This document shows, one piece after another, positions 34,983 to 45,608 of a stretch of DNA of 64,000 nucleotides. Below the pieces are notes generated by a model, which ran no database searches, had not been told where the DNA came from, and saw only the letters and a program-made list of their open reading frames with translations. A program made the position numbers and the translations under genes. Every line of letters begins with the position of its first letter. Positions within the stretch are counted from its first letter, which is position 1. The stretch lies in assembly GCF_030411995.1 (NCBI RefSeq), contig NZ_JASNRC010000001.1:352447-416446 (forward strand). Reading direction: 5' to 3'. Source of the stretch: Massilia sp. YIM B02769 (GTDB lineage Bacteria; Pseudomonadota; Gammaproteobacteria; Burkholderiales; Burkholderiaceae_D).

Positions 34983-35390
34983 ATGGAACCCAGCGACACC
35001 GCTTCCGTCATCGTTCTTCCCAAACAACTGCGCTATGAGCACTTCGTGCGGCGCGTGGCCGCCACCGGCGAGGTCTGGGGCCTGTACCAGGATGGCTGGG
35101 CGATCGGCAAGACCGACGATGGGGCGCTGGTGTTTCCGATGTGGCCGACGGCCGAGCTGGCGCAGCAGTGCGCTGTGCTCGAATGGACGGGCTACGAACC
35201 GCATGCCTTCGCATTGACCGAACTGCTCGGCGAATTGCTGCCGCAGCTGGAAGACGATGGCGTGCTGCCGGGTATTACCTACACACCGGACGAATACGGC
35301 CTGACGCCGTCCCACGATCAATTGCGCGCCGACCTGGAATGGCGCCTGCGCCAGCACCGCGAACAGGCGGAACCCAACCCAGCCGAATAA
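34983..35390 (+). CDS. DUF2750 domain-containing protein
   Basis: This 135-residue soluble protein matches DUF2750: RYEHFVRRVAATGEVWGLYQDGWAI, followed by VFPMWPTAELAQQCA and a C-terminal helical part. The domain has no established function. ATG 34983 is preferred over an in-frame GTG nine bases upstream. The PLP enzyme gene begins 9 bases after its stop, so the two are probably co-transcribed. Confidence 0.82.
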   Translation: MEPSDTASVIVLPKQLRYEHFVRRVAATGEVWGLYQDGWAIGKTDDGALVFPMWPTAELAQQCAVLEWTGYEPHAFALTELLGELLPQLEDDGVLPGITYTPDEYGLTPSHDQLRADLEWRLRQHREQAEPNPAE

Positions 35391-35399
35391 GACGACACC

Positions 35400-36716
35400 A
35401 TGCACACGCTCCCGTACGATGGCCTGGCCCTGGCCAGCCTGGATGAACAATTGTTGAGGCCGGGTAACAAAGGTTTGTCGATCGTCGAGCCTTTGCGCCA
35501 GGGCGCCATCGGCGTGCAGGGCTGGAACGTGCTGCATGCCGACACCAGCTTCCCGGTCGCCGTGCTGAAAACGGCGGCACTCAAACACAACCTGGAGTGG
35601 ATGCACGCGTTTTGCGAGCGCCACGACGTGCTGCTGGCGCCGCACGGCAAGACCACGATGAGCCCGCAGCTGTTCGGCGCCCAGCTTGCGAATGGCGCCT
35701 GGGGCATCACCCTGGCCAGCGCCAGCCAGGTGCAGGTCGCGCATCGTTTCGGTGTGCGCCGCGTCCTGCTGGCGAACCAGTTGATCGCACCCGCCGACAT
35801 CAAGGCCGTCCTGGCGCTGCTGCGCGGCGACCCGGATTTCGCCTGCGTGGTGCTGGCCGATTCGCTGGCCGGCGTCGCACGGCTGGGGCAGGCGGTCGCA
35901 GCCCATCCCTTGCAGCGGCCGTTGCCGGTGCTGGTCGAGCTGGGCCTGCCCGGCAAGCGCGCCGGCTGCCGCACGCCCGAGGAAGCACTGACGGTGGCGC
36001 GCGCCATCGCCGGCGCACCGGGCTTGCTGCTGGCCGGCTTCGAGGGCTACGAAGGCTTGCTGGTGAGCGACGACCGCGCCGCAGACCTGCGCGCCGTCGA
36101 CGCCTTCCTGAAACAACTGGTGGCGCTGGCGCAAAGCGCCGACGACGAAGGCCTGTTCACGGGCACGGAGATCCTGCTGTCGGCCGGCGGCTCGTCCTAC
36201 TTCGACCTGGTGGCGCGCGGTTTCGCTAAAGTCGGCAGCCTGTCGAAGCCGGTGAAAGCGATCCTGCGCAGCGGCTGCTACCTGACGAGCGACCACGGCC
36301 TGTATCAACGCCATGTCCGCGAACTGGACGCACGCGAGGACGAAGGGGAGGGGCTGCGTCCGGCGCTGGAAGTCTGGTCGATGGTGCAGTCGCGCCCGGA
36401 GACTAACCTGGCCATCCTCACCATGGGCAAGCGCGACGCGTCGCACGACGCCGGCCTGCCCGTGCCCTTGGCCTGGCACCGTCCGGGGCCGGGCGTGCCG
36501 AACGCGCTGCCCGAGGGTGCCGCCATCGTCAAGATGAACGACCAGCACGCCTATCTGCGCCTGCCCAACGACCACCCGCTGTGCCGCGAGCTGGCCGTGG
36601 GCGACCTGGTCGGCTGCGGCATTTCGCATCCGTGCACGACCTTCGACAAGTGGCCGCTGCTGCTGACGGTGGACGACGACTACGCCGTGCGCGGCGCCAT
36701 CAACACCTTCTTCTGA
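35400..36716 (+). CDS. PLP-dependent amino-acid deaminase (alanine racemase / D-serine dehydratase-like fold)
   Basis: The 438-residue protein has the fold-type III PLP barrel (N-terminal domain of the alanine racemase type) and the C-terminal beta domain of D-serine dehydratase-like enzymes. The PLP lysine is Lys84 in LLAPHGKTTMSPQLF. A zinc site is suggested by ISHPCTTFDKW near residue 405, where His and Cys match the metal ligands of eukaryotic-type D-serine dehydratase. It probably deaminates or cleaves a D-hydroxy-amino acid. The substrate (D-serine, D-threonine or other) is not resolved. It follows the DUF2750 gene by 9 bases. Confidence 0.85.
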   Translation: MHTLPYDGLALASLDEQLLRPGNKGLSIVEPLRQGAIGVQGWNVLHADTSFPVAVLKTAALKHNLEWMHAFCERHDVLLAPHGKTTMSPQLFGAQLANGAWGITLASASQVQVAHRFGVRRVLLANQLIAPADIKAVLALLRGDPDFACVVLADSLAGVARLGQAVAAHPLQRPLPVLVELGLPGKRAGCRTPEEALTVARAIAGAPGLLLAGFEGYEGLLVSDDRAADLRAVDAFLKQLVALAQSADDEGLFTGTEILLSAGGSSYFDLVARGFAKVGSLSKPVKAILRSGCYLTSDHGLYQRHVRELDAREDEGEGLRPALEVWSMVQSRPETNLAILTMGKRDASHDAGLPVPLAWHRPGPGVPNALPEGAAIVKMNDQHAYLRLPNDHPLCRELAVGDLVGCGISHPCTTFDKWPLLLTVDDDYAVRGAINTFF

Positions 36717-36767
36717 AAGCGGGGGACGGTAGGCTACAATTCTTGCTCGACCTTCAAGAGAGCCGCC

Positions 36768-37724
36768 ATGCCCACCACCCCGTCGTCGCTGTTTCCCCCG
36801 ATTCAACCACTGCGCCAAGGCATGCTCGCGGTCGACGAGTTGCACACGATTTATTGGGAAGAGGTGGGCAACCCGAACGGCATCCCGGTGCTGTTCCTGC
36901 ACGGCGGCCCCGGCGCCGGCCTCTCTCCCCAGCACCGCCGCTTCTTCGATCCGCAAGCCTACCGCGTGATCCTGTTCGACCAGCGCGGCGCCGGCAAATC
37001 GACGCCGCTGGGCGAATGGCGCAACAACACCACCCAACTGCTGATCGAGGACATCGAACGCCTGCGCGTGATGTTCGGCATCTCGCAGTGGCTGGTGTTC
37101 GGCGGTTCCTGGGGGTCGACGCTGGCGCTGGCCTATGGCCAGGCGCACCCGGAACGCTGCCTCGGTTTCGTCCTGCGCGGGATCTTCCTGTGCACGCAGG
37201 CCGAAGTCGACTGGTTCCTGCACGGCGTGCAGTGGTTCTACCCCGAGCTGTACGAGGAATTCATCGAACCGATCCCGCAACACGAGCGCGGCGAACTGCT
37301 GCAGGCCTACGCGCGCCGGCTGCTTTGCGACGACCCGGCCGTGTTCTGGCCGGCGGCGCGCGCCTGGAGCCGCTTCGAGGGCCGCCGCGTGTTCCTGCTG
37401 CCGCAGGAAGAAGAGCAGCCGTCCGACACGCTCGACCTGGGCGTCGGCCGCCTGGAGGCGCACTACATGGCGAACGGCGCCTTCCTGTCGGAAGACCAGC
37501 TGGTGCGCAACATCGGCCGCATCGCCCATTTGCCCGCCGTGATCGTGCAGGGCCGCTACGACGTGATCTGCCCGCCGCTGTCGGCGCACCGCCTGCACGG
37601 GGCCTGGCCGGGCGCGAAGATGCGCATGATCCCCGACGCCGGCCACGGCGCCCTGGAGACGGGCATCGCGCGCGCCCTGGTCGGGGCCACCGAACAGTTC
37701 AAGCGCAACCGGCGTTTCGATTGA
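36768..37724 (+). CDS. pip: Proline iminopeptidase
   Basis: The 318-residue alpha/beta-hydrolase of family S33 releases N-terminal proline from peptides. It shows HGGPGAG (oxyanion region, residues 45-51), DQRGAGKSTP, the nucleophile Ser114 in FGGSWGSTLAL and a final His in DAGHGALE. The middle cap carries RGIFLCTQAEVDWF, typical of Pip. There is no signal peptide. A TACAAT hexamer lies about 35 bases upstream of the ATG. With the Xaa-Pro aminopeptidase at 2649 it gives the cell two proline-specific peptidases. Confidence 0.93.
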   Translation: MPTTPSSLFPPIQPLRQGMLAVDELHTIYWEEVGNPNGIPVLFLHGGPGAGLSPQHRRFFDPQAYRVILFDQRGAGKSTPLGEWRNNTTQLLIEDIERLRVMFGISQWLVFGGSWGSTLALAYGQAHPERCLGFVLRGIFLCTQAEVDWFLHGVQWFYPELYEEFIEPIPQHERGELLQAYARRLLCDDPAVFWPAARAWSRFEGRRVFLLPQEEEQPSDTLDLGVGRLEAHYMANGAFLSEDQLVRNIGRIAHLPAVIVQGRYDVICPPLSAHRLHGAWPGAKMRMIPDAGHGALETGIARALVGATEQFKRNRRFD

Positions 37725-37791
37725 AGATTGCCCTCGTGCGCGCCTGCTACACTACGCCTGACACACTCACAACGCCAAGAAACGTGTTCCC

Positions 37792-38244
37792 ATGAATATC
37801 CAGATTAGCGACATCGGCCACATGATCCAGCTGGCGATCGCGCCCGTGTTCCTGCTGACCGGCGTGGCGACCAAGCTGACCGTGCTGACCAACCGCCTGG
37901 CGCGCATCATCGACCGCACGCGCGTGCTGGAAGACCGCCTGCACATCGCCGCCAACGACGAGTACACCGAGGAACTCGAAGTGCTGTACCAGCGCTCGCA
38001 CCTGATCAACTACGCCATCACATCCAGCACCGGCTGCGGCTTCCTGATTTGCCTGGTAATCGCCATGCTGTTCCTGGGCGACTCCACCAACATCAAGCTC
38101 GACAAGTACATCGCCGCCTCCTTCGTGCTGGCGATGTTCGGCCTGATCTTCAGCTTCGTCTTTTTCCTGCGCGAGATCTTCATCTCCTCGCGCTTCATGC
38201 GCATGCGCCACGACGCCAGCCTGGCGCCGGTGCGGCGCTCCTAA
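37792..38244 (+). CDS. DUF2721 membrane protein
   Basis: The 150-residue protein has a first hydrophobic helix (about residues 8-30) and two more (about 75-95 and 103-126), with a charged region between. IGHMIQLAIAPVFLLTGVATKLTVLTNRLARIIDR is typical of DUF2721. Its function is unknown. The C-terminus RMRHDASLAPVRRS is basic and cytosolic by the positive-inside rule. It lies 67 bases after pip and 19 before the next gene, so it may be in one transcript with it. Confidence 0.87.
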   Translation: MNIQISDIGHMIQLAIAPVFLLTGVATKLTVLTNRLARIIDRTRVLEDRLHIAANDEYTEELEVLYQRSHLINYAITSSTGCGFLICLVIAMLFLGDSTNIKLDKYIAASFVLAMFGLIFSFVFFLREIFISSRFMRMRHDASLAPVRRS

Positions 38245-38263
38245 CCAAAGAATCGAGTACCAC

Positions 38264-38719
38264 ATGCAAGACTACCAGCGCCCACCCACCCTGCACAGCT
38301 ATGGCATGCGCAGCGACCTCGAGCAGGCGCTCACTGCCGGCAAATTCACGCTGGTGCCCTCCGGCGGTTTCCTCACCCTCTCGTTCTCGCGCGCCTGGAG
38401 CAAGTCGCTGTTCGAGATCCTGTCGCCGGCCGACTGCTGCCTGGTGATCCACAACACCGAGGAATTCGGCGAACGCCTGCACCGCGCCGTGCAGCGCGTG
38501 CTGCCCAACTGGGCCGGCATCGATGGCGCCATCGAATACGGTGCGCGCTCGCCGCTGGGCGCCGCGTTTACCAAGAACGCGGGCCAGGCGCGCGAACAGG
38601 AATGGCAGTTCGCGTGGCGTTCGATGTCGCCGAATGCCAGCTTGAATCCGGTGGTGGTGCGCATCGGCAGTATCGAGCAGTTTGCCGAGTTGCGGGCGCC
38701 GGAGAGCCATTTGGTGTAA
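38264..38719 (+). CDS. Conserved hypothetical protein
   Basis: This 151-residue soluble protein shows no signal peptide or membrane helix. It has a mixed alpha/beta pattern, with a GKFTLVPSGGFLTLSFSRAW strand pair in the first third and WQFAWRSMSPNASLNPVVVRIG near the end. I do not recognise the family. The start ATG lies 19 bases after the DUF2721 gene, without a strong ribosome-binding site. A REP-like hairpin lies seven bases after the stop. No function can be inferred beyond co-location. Confidence 0.68.
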   Translation: MQDYQRPPTLHSYGMRSDLEQALTAGKFTLVPSGGFLTLSFSRAWSKSLFEILSPADCCLVIHNTEEFGERLHRAVQRVLPNWAGIDGAIEYGARSPLGAAFTKNAGQAREQEWQFAWRSMSPNASLNPVVVRIGSIEQFAELRAPESHLV

Positions 38720-38725
38720 TGAGGT

Positions 38726-38749
38726 GTAGGGTGGGTTCTCGAACCCACC
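38726..38749 (+). repeat. Single REP-like hairpin
   Basis: GTAG followed by GGTGGGTTC-TC-GAACCCACC lies between a hypothetical gene and fadH. It belongs to the family amplified at 7826-8649. Confidence 0.85.
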
Positions 38750-38781
38750 ACGACAACGCCCGCACATCGACACGCGTTTAG

Positions 38782-40848
<2,067 letters not shown>

Positions 40849-40891
40849 CGAATCTTGGCGGCGGGGCGCTGGCGCCGCCCCATCCTGTGCT

Positions 40892-41650
40892 TCAGTAACT
40901 CACGCGCAGGTAGACCCCGCGGTGGTACTCGTTGATGTAGCGGAGCAGGAAGTACTGGAAGTACAGGATCGAGAAGATTTCCATGGTCTCTTCCGCGGTC
41001 ACCATCAGCATGAAGGCAATGTCGCGCACGCCGTGAGTCAGCAGGACGTGCTTGCCCTCCATGGTCTCGAAGCCGATCGCGGCGAACACGAAGGCGGCGC
41101 CGGCCAGGCCGAAGTTGAGCATGTAGACCTTCTTCAGGCGCAGCAGGAAGGGCAGCATGTAGAACGCCAGCGCGATCACGATGAAGGCCACCGGCACCGT
41201 CCACGCCACCGACAGCAGCGGCACGGTTTCGAAGTGGGCGCCCGCCAATGCCTTGACCACCTTGCTGAGGATCTGGCGCAGGTCGGCGAATTCGTCGACC
41301 GACATGAACAGGAAGCCGGCCGCCAATACGCGCCAGGCCATCACGTCCCGGTGGCCCGCTTCGCGCGCCAGGCGCGCAATCATGAACAGCAGGCCTGACG
41401 TGAGTAGCAGGTTCAGGGACGAGGCATAGGTTGGAACATTGCCTTCCTCGTAGAAGTCGAACAGGGGCACTAGGCCGAACGCGATGTCGTTGCCGGCGTA
41501 GTACTTCAGCGCCATGGCCATGCAGTGCGCCAGCACCAACAGGCAACCCACCCCCAGCAGCTTGCGATGGACACCGTACAAGTCGGACGGGCCGACCACG
41601 AGTTGACGCACGTCCGCACGCAATACCGGTATATCGCTGATCTCTGCCAT
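40892..41650 (-). CDS. Multi-pass membrane protein of unknown function
   Basis: The 252-residue protein has about six to seven hydrophobic segments. Conserved-looking polar motifs lie at helix borders: FYEEGNVPTYASSLNLLL, FMSVDEFADLRQILSK and VTAEETMEIFSILYF, each with acidic residues. I do not recognise the family or a transporter signature. The ATG at 41650 with GGGG upstream gives a soluble N-terminus of about 30 residues. The region upstream is AT-rich with a TTGATTGATCA sequence. It is downstream of the FabH-like gene on the same strand, but a terminator separates them. Confidence 0.72.
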   Translation of the reverse strand: MAEISDIPVLRADVRQLVVGPSDLYGVHRKLLGVGCLLVLAHCMAMALKYYAGNDIAFGLVPLFDFYEEGNVPTYASSLNLLLTSGLLFMIARLAREAGHRDVMAWRVLAAGFLFMSVDEFADLRQILSKVVKALAGAHFETVPLLSVAWTVPVAFIVIALAFYMLPFLLRLKKVYMLNFGLAGAAFVFAAIGFETMEGKHVLLTHGVRDIAFMLMVTAEETMEIFSILYFQYFLLRYINEYHRGVYLRVSY

Positions 41651-41765
41651 GATGAACCCCTTGCAAAAAATATAATTCTTATGTTGATTGATCATAGCAG
41701 AAACTATATAAATTGTTATAACTTTTGATGCGGCAATGCAGCAGTTGTTGCGCCGGCGTGACAGC

Positions 41766-41792
41766 AAAAAAAAGGACCGCCAAAGCGGTCCT
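41766..41792 (-). terminator. Rho-independent terminator of the FabH-like gene
   Basis: On the minus strand AGGACCGC-TTTG-GCGGTCCT is followed by eight T, 29 bases after the stop codon. Confidence 0.9.
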
Positions 41793-41820
41793 GCAGTCCG
41801 GCCGGGAGCCTGGAGAGCGC

Positions 41821-42942
41821 TTACTTCTTGCGTACCACCACGCAGCCGATCGAATAACCGGCGCCAAACGAGCAGATGACGCCGTTCGCGCCCTGCGGCA
41901 GGTCGTCCTGGTACTTATGGAAGGCGATGATCGAGCCGGCCGACGAGGTGTTGGCGTAGCTGTCGAGGATCACCGGCGCTTCGCCCGGTTCGGCGTCGCG
42001 GCCCAGCAGGGTGCGCGTGATCAGCAGGTTCATGTTCAGGTTCGCCTGGTGCAGCCAGTAGCGCGACACCTGCGGGATCTCCAGGCCGGCCGCTTCCACG
42101 GTCTCGCGGATCATCTCGGCGGCCATCGGGCAGACCTCCTTGAACACCTTGCGGCCCTGCTGGCGGAACAGCTTGTCCGAGGCGCCCACGCCGGATTCGT
42201 CGAAGCGGTTCATGAAGCCGAAGTTGTTGCGGATGTTGTTCGAGAACTTGGTCTTCAGTTTCGAGTCGAGGATCTCGAACTGGTGCTCGCCGACGGCGGT
42301 GTCGGCCGCCTCGATGATCATCGCGGTGCAGGCGTCGCCGAAGATGAAGTGGCTGTCGCGGTCGCGGAAGTTCAGGTGGCCGCTGGTGATTTCTGGGTTC
42401 AGCACCAGCACGGCGCGCGCCTGGCCGGTCTGCACGGCCGCCATCGCGGTCTGGATGCCGAAGGTGGCCGAGGAGCAGGCCACGTTCATGTCGAAGCCAT
42501 AGCCTTCGATGCCCAGCGCTTCCTGGACTTCGACCGCCATCGCCGGGTAAGCGCGCTGCATGTTCGAGGCGGCGACCAGCACCATGTCGATGTCGCCCGC
42601 CACGCGGCCGGCGCGCGCCAGCGCATCCTTGGCGGCGGCGACGCACATTTCCGCCTGCAGCGAGATCTCGTCGTCGCCGCGTTCGGCGATGCGCGAGGTC
42701 ATGTGCTTCGGATCGAGGATGCCTTCCTTTTCCATCACGTAGCGCGACTTGATGCCGGAGGCTTTTTCGATGAAGCCGCTGCTCGACGGCTCGAGCGCGG
42801 TGACTTCGCCGGCGGCGATGGCGGCGGCATGTTCGGTGTTGTGCAGCTCGACGTAGGCATTGAACGCCGTCACCAGCTCGTCGTTCGAGATGGAATACGG
42901 AGGCGTAAACAGGCCGGTGCCGCTGATGACGACAGATTTCAT
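41821..42942 (-). CDS. Beta-ketoacyl-ACP synthase III-like protein
   Basis: The 373-residue thiolase-fold enzyme has the KAS III triad: Cys156 in MNVACSSATFG, His298 in YWLHQANLNMN and Asn331 in DSYANTSSAGS. It is longer than housekeeping FabH (about 320 residues), with an insertion-rich N-terminal part (NAYVELHNTEHAAAIAAGEVT). It matches a long KAS III-like subgroup found in proteobacteria, whose acyl substrates are not settled. The ATG at 42942 gives MKSVVISGTGLFTPP. It stands outside a fab cluster, so a dedicated role (starter unit or secondary lipid) is possible. It ends at a clear terminator, and a REP pair lies upstream. Confidence 0.86.
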   Translation of the reverse strand: MKSVVISGTGLFTPPYSISNDELVTAFNAYVELHNTEHAAAIAAGEVTALEPSSSGFIEKASGIKSRYVMEKEGILDPKHMTSRIAERGDDEISLQAEMCVAAAKDALARAGRVAGDIDMVLVAASNMQRAYPAMAVEVQEALGIEGYGFDMNVACSSATFGIQTAMAAVQTGQARAVLVLNPEITSGHLNFRDRDSHFIFGDACTAMIIEAADTAVGEHQFEILDSKLKTKFSNNIRNNFGFMNRFDESGVGASDKLFRQQGRKVFKEVCPMAAEMIRETVEAAGLEIPQVSRYWLHQANLNMNLLITRTLLGRDAEPGEAPVILDSYANTSSAGSIIAFHKYQDDLPQGANGVICSFGAGYSIGCVVVRKK

Positions 42943-43111
42943 GTTCGGACTTTCAAAGGAGATAAGGGGTGTTTCCCCAAGACTGACGGCGATTCTACAC
43001 AATCGGGGAGGGCGTGGGAATTGTCGGGGTGACTATTTTGTAGGCAGATTATTCGGATTGAATCGCCGGTTTTTGCCAAGTCGATAACACGCCGCGTGTC
43101 GATGTGGCGTC

Positions 43112-43277
43112 CCGTAGGGTGGGCACGCCGTGCCCACGCGAAATGATGCGCTATGTTGGCTGGATTTTGATGTTTCGACACGCTATCAAATAGTGTGTCT
43201 GGAAGCAGGTCACGCGGCTCAGAGCGGAGCCAACACAGTGCCGGCTTCCGCGTGGGCACAGCGTACCCACCGTACGG
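43112..43277. repeat. REP-pair element D
   Basis: Left copy from 43112 (with GTAG before GGTGGGCA) to 43140 and right copy 43249-43277 are inverted. Inner TGTTGGC and GCCAACAC are also present. The right copy has one mismatch in its stem (GTACCCAC). It fills the gap between the FabH-like gene and the end of the S41 protease gene. Confidence 0.9.
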
Positions 43278-43306
43278 TCAGCGCCGCGTTACGTAAAATA
43301 GCCGGG

Positions 43307-44725
43307 TCAGTTCTTCACAGCCCCCGCCAGCTTCGCCCCTTCCTGCCGCGTCGACAACTGCATCGTCTCGCCCTTCAGGTGCTTCACCGCCTGCGCCAGC
43401 TGGAAATCGCTGGCGCTGCCGTAGGCCAGGGGCTTACGCTGGCGCAGCTTGGCCAACAGCGCCATCTGCTCCTCGATGTCGTCCTCGCGCGTGGCTTCCT
43501 CGGCGTCGCCGCTCAGGTGGTGCTCGAGGTCGGCCTCGCGCATGCGCAGGGCGTTCAGGCCGTCGTCCTCGGCGGTTTCGTCGACCGCGAAGTCGGGCAC
43601 GATGCCGCGCGCCTGGATCGATCGCCCGGCCGGGGTGTAGTAGCGCGCGGTGGTCAACTTCACGGCGGCGTCGGTGCCGATCGGGCGGATGGTCTGCACC
43701 GAGCCCTTGCCGAAGGTCCGGGTGCCGACGATGCTGGCGCGCTTGTGGTCCTGCAGCGCGCCGGCCACGATCTCCGAGGCCGAGGCCGAACCGGTGTTCA
43801 CCAGCACCACCAGCGGCACGGTCTTGAAGACGTCCGGCACATTCGCCAGCGGATCGCGGCCGCTGCGCAGCATGTAGTACTCGGGCTGGCCGAAGAAGCG
43901 CTGGCGCGATTCGGCCAGCTGGCCATTCGTCGAGACGATTTCCACGCCCTTCGGCAAAAAGGCCGCGGCCACGCCGATCGCGCCCTGCAGCAGGCCGCCC
44001 GGGTCGTTGCGCAGATCGAGCACCAGGCCTTTCAGCTGCGGCTCCTGGCGCGCCAGGTCGGCCAGCCTGGCCGCCATGTCGTCGACGGTCGGTTCCTGGA
44101 ATTGCGAGATGCGCATCCAGGCGTAGCCCGGTTCGACGATCTTCGCCTTGACGCTTTTCTGCACGATTTCCTGGCGCTCGACGGTCAGCACCAGCGGCTG
44201 CGGCGCGCTGGCGCGTGCGATGGTGAGCGTGACGCGGGTGCCGGGCGTGCCGCGCATGCGCTTGACCGCTTCTTCCAGGCCCAGGCCACGGACGTCGGCG
44301 CCGTCGATGCGCGTGATCAGGTCGCCGGCCTGGATGCCGGCGCGTTCGGCCGGCGAATCCTCCATCGGCACGACGATTTCCACGTAGCCCTCGTCGCTCT
44401 GGCTGATCTCGATACCCAGGCCGACGAAGCGGCCCTCGGTGCCTTCGCGCAGTTCGCGGTAGGCGGCCGGGTCGAGGTAGCCGGAGTGCGGGTCGAGCGA
44501 GCCGACCATGCCGTTGATGGCCTCGGTCAGCAGCTTGTCGCCCTTCACCGGCTCGACGTAGTCGGACTGGATGACCTCGGCCGCCTGCGACAGCTGGCGC
44601 AGGCCGTCGAGCGGCATGCTGGGCTCGACCGGCTTGTAGGCCAGCGCGGAAAACTGCATCGTGACCGCGACGCCGGCAACGACGCCGACGGCCAGCAAGC
44701 CGGTGTTCTTCAGAGTGGAACGCAT
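43307..44725 (-). CDS. S41 carboxyl-terminal processing protease
   Basis: The 472-residue protease has an N-terminal hydrophobic segment (residues 8-28) as signal or anchor, and a PDZ domain (about 95-175, with FVGLGIEISQSDEGYVEIV). The S41 catalytic core carries the Ser/Lys dyad in NTGSASASEIVAGAL (Ser near 310) and GTRTFGKGSVQT (Lys near 336). It trims C-termini of periplasmic or envelope proteins. The ATG at 44725 gives MRSTLKNTGLLAVG. It is divergent from the Spy/CpxP-like gene, and the shared upstream region contains direct repeats that may control either gene. Confidence 0.92.
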   Translation of the reverse strand: MRSTLKNTGLLAVGVVAGVAVTMQFSALAYKPVEPSMPLDGLRQLSQAAEVIQSDYVEPVKGDKLLTEAINGMVGSLDPHSGYLDPAAYRELREGTEGRFVGLGIEISQSDEGYVEIVVPMEDSPAERAGIQAGDLITRIDGADVRGLGLEEAVKRMRGTPGTRVTLTIARASAPQPLVLTVERQEIVQKSVKAKIVEPGYAWMRISQFQEPTVDDMAARLADLARQEPQLKGLVLDLRNDPGGLLQGAIGVAAAFLPKGVEIVSTNGQLAESRQRFFGQPEYYMLRSGRDPLANVPDVFKTVPLVVLVNTGSASASEIVAGALQDHKRASIVGTRTFGKGSVQTIRPIGTDAAVKLTTARYYTPAGRSIQARGIVPDFAVDETAEDDGLNALRMREADLEHHLSGDAEEATREDDIEEQMALLAKLRQRKPLAYGSASDFQLAQAVKHLKGETMQLSTRQEGAKLAGAVKN

Positions 44726-44856
44726 AAATATGATCGATCGCGGCGGCGCGCAGCCGCCCTGGCACGCATGAGATAGCGCGGGTTCAGTATAAACCTTATT
44801 CCTGCGCGCCTGCCGTGGCGCCCGCGCAAATACGGGCCGCGCGCGCAATGTGCGGG

Positions 44857-44882
44857 TTTGTGTAAAGGCGTTTGTAAAGCCG
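44857..44882. promoter_or_regulatory. Direct repeats resembling a response-regulator site
   Basis: On the minus strand TTTACA-N6-TTTACA is seen (plus-strand TTTGTGTAAAGGCG then TTTGTAAAGCCG). A related TTGTAAG follows at 44903. OmpR-type regulators, including Cpx-like ones, bind direct repeats of this shape, though the canonical CpxR spacing is one base shorter. It lies between the S41 protease and Spy/CpxP-like genes. Confidence 0.4.
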
Positions 44883-44962
44883 CTTGGGCGTCCGGTAAGC
44901 AATTGTAAGAGTGGACGTGGCAGCCCGCCTGCCGACCTATAGTCAATTGCAGTTTTTCTCTC

Positions 44963-45013
44963 TCCACCCCAACAGTGGATTTTGCCCATGGCCCCCTCCG
45001 TGGGCTTTTTTTT
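44963..45013 (+). terminator. Leader terminator (possible attenuator) of the Spy/CpxP-like gene
   Basis: A small hairpin TCCAC...GTGGA (44963-44979) is followed by GCCCATGG-CCCCCT-CCGTGGGC (44984-45005) and eight T. The T run ends 13 bases before the start codon. CCAC of the first arm could instead pair with GTGG of the terminator, so an antiterminated form is possible. The upstream gene is divergent, so this is not an end-of-gene terminator. Confidence 0.6.
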
Positions 45014-45026
45014 GCCTGGAGCATCC

Positions 45027-45608
45027 ATGAACCCGACTTCCCTTGTACGCGCCGCCGCCCTGGCGCTGATCCTGCATAGCGGCGTTGCCGCCGCTTCGCC
45101 CCTGATGGACCTGCGCGCCGGCGACCTGCTGGCGATGGCGCCGGAACTGCGCAAGGCGCTGGCGCTCAACGCCAACCAGCAGCTGCTGTGGCAGCAAAGC
45201 GAAGCCCGCACCCGGGCCATCCTGCGCGAACGCCAGGGCCGGCGCGAACGCCTGCAGGCGCAGGCCACGGCGCTGGCGCAGGACCCGGGCGCCGAATTGC
45301 GCACCCTGGGCACGGCGGCCGACGCCGAAGCGCAGGCCAGCGTGGCCGAGGACAAGGCCCTGCGCGAACAGTGGCTGCTGCTGAACGACGCCCTCGACGA
45401 TCGCCAGCGCACCCAGGTGCTGCGCTTCCTGGCCGACCAGCTCGAGCGCGTGCGCGACGGCGGGCCGGCGCGCGGGGAAGAGGGCGGCAAGCGCGAAGGC
45501 GGCCGCGAGGGAGGGCCGGGCGGCCCCGGCGGCGGGCGCGGGCGGCCGGGCGGCGGCATGGGCGGCATGCAGGGTGGCGTGTCGGTCGGCGGCGCCGGCG
45601 GTTTTTGA
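45027..45608 (+). CDS. Spy/CpxP-like periplasmic protein with Gly-rich tail
   Basis: The 193-residue protein has a signal peptide (about residues 1-23) and a mainly helical body. That body resembles LTxxQ-type Spy/CpxP chaperones: it contains charged helices QSEARTRAILRERQGRRERLQAQ and DALDDRQRTQVLRFLADQLERV. The family match is structural inference, not a firm hit. From residue 150 it becomes a low-complexity Gly/Arg tail. GGAG at 45018-45021 serves the ATG at 45027. A terminator hairpin sits in the leader and response-regulator-like repeats lie upstream, so conditional expression is likely. Confidence 0.68.
   Translation: MNPTSLVRAAALALILHSGVAAASPLMDLRAGDLLAMAPELRKALALNANQQLLWQQSEARTRAILRERQGRRERLQAQATALAQDPGAELRTLGTAADAEAQASVAEDKALREQWLLLNDALDDRQRTQVLRFLADQLERVRDGGPARGEEGGKREGGREGGPGGPGGGRGRPGGGMGGMQGGVSVGGAGGF

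Noticed and set aside
34842..37646. A long minus-strand open frame opposite the DUF2750, PLP enzyme and pip genes
   Set aside because: The plus-strand genes have recognisable families with catalytic residues. The antisense frame has none.
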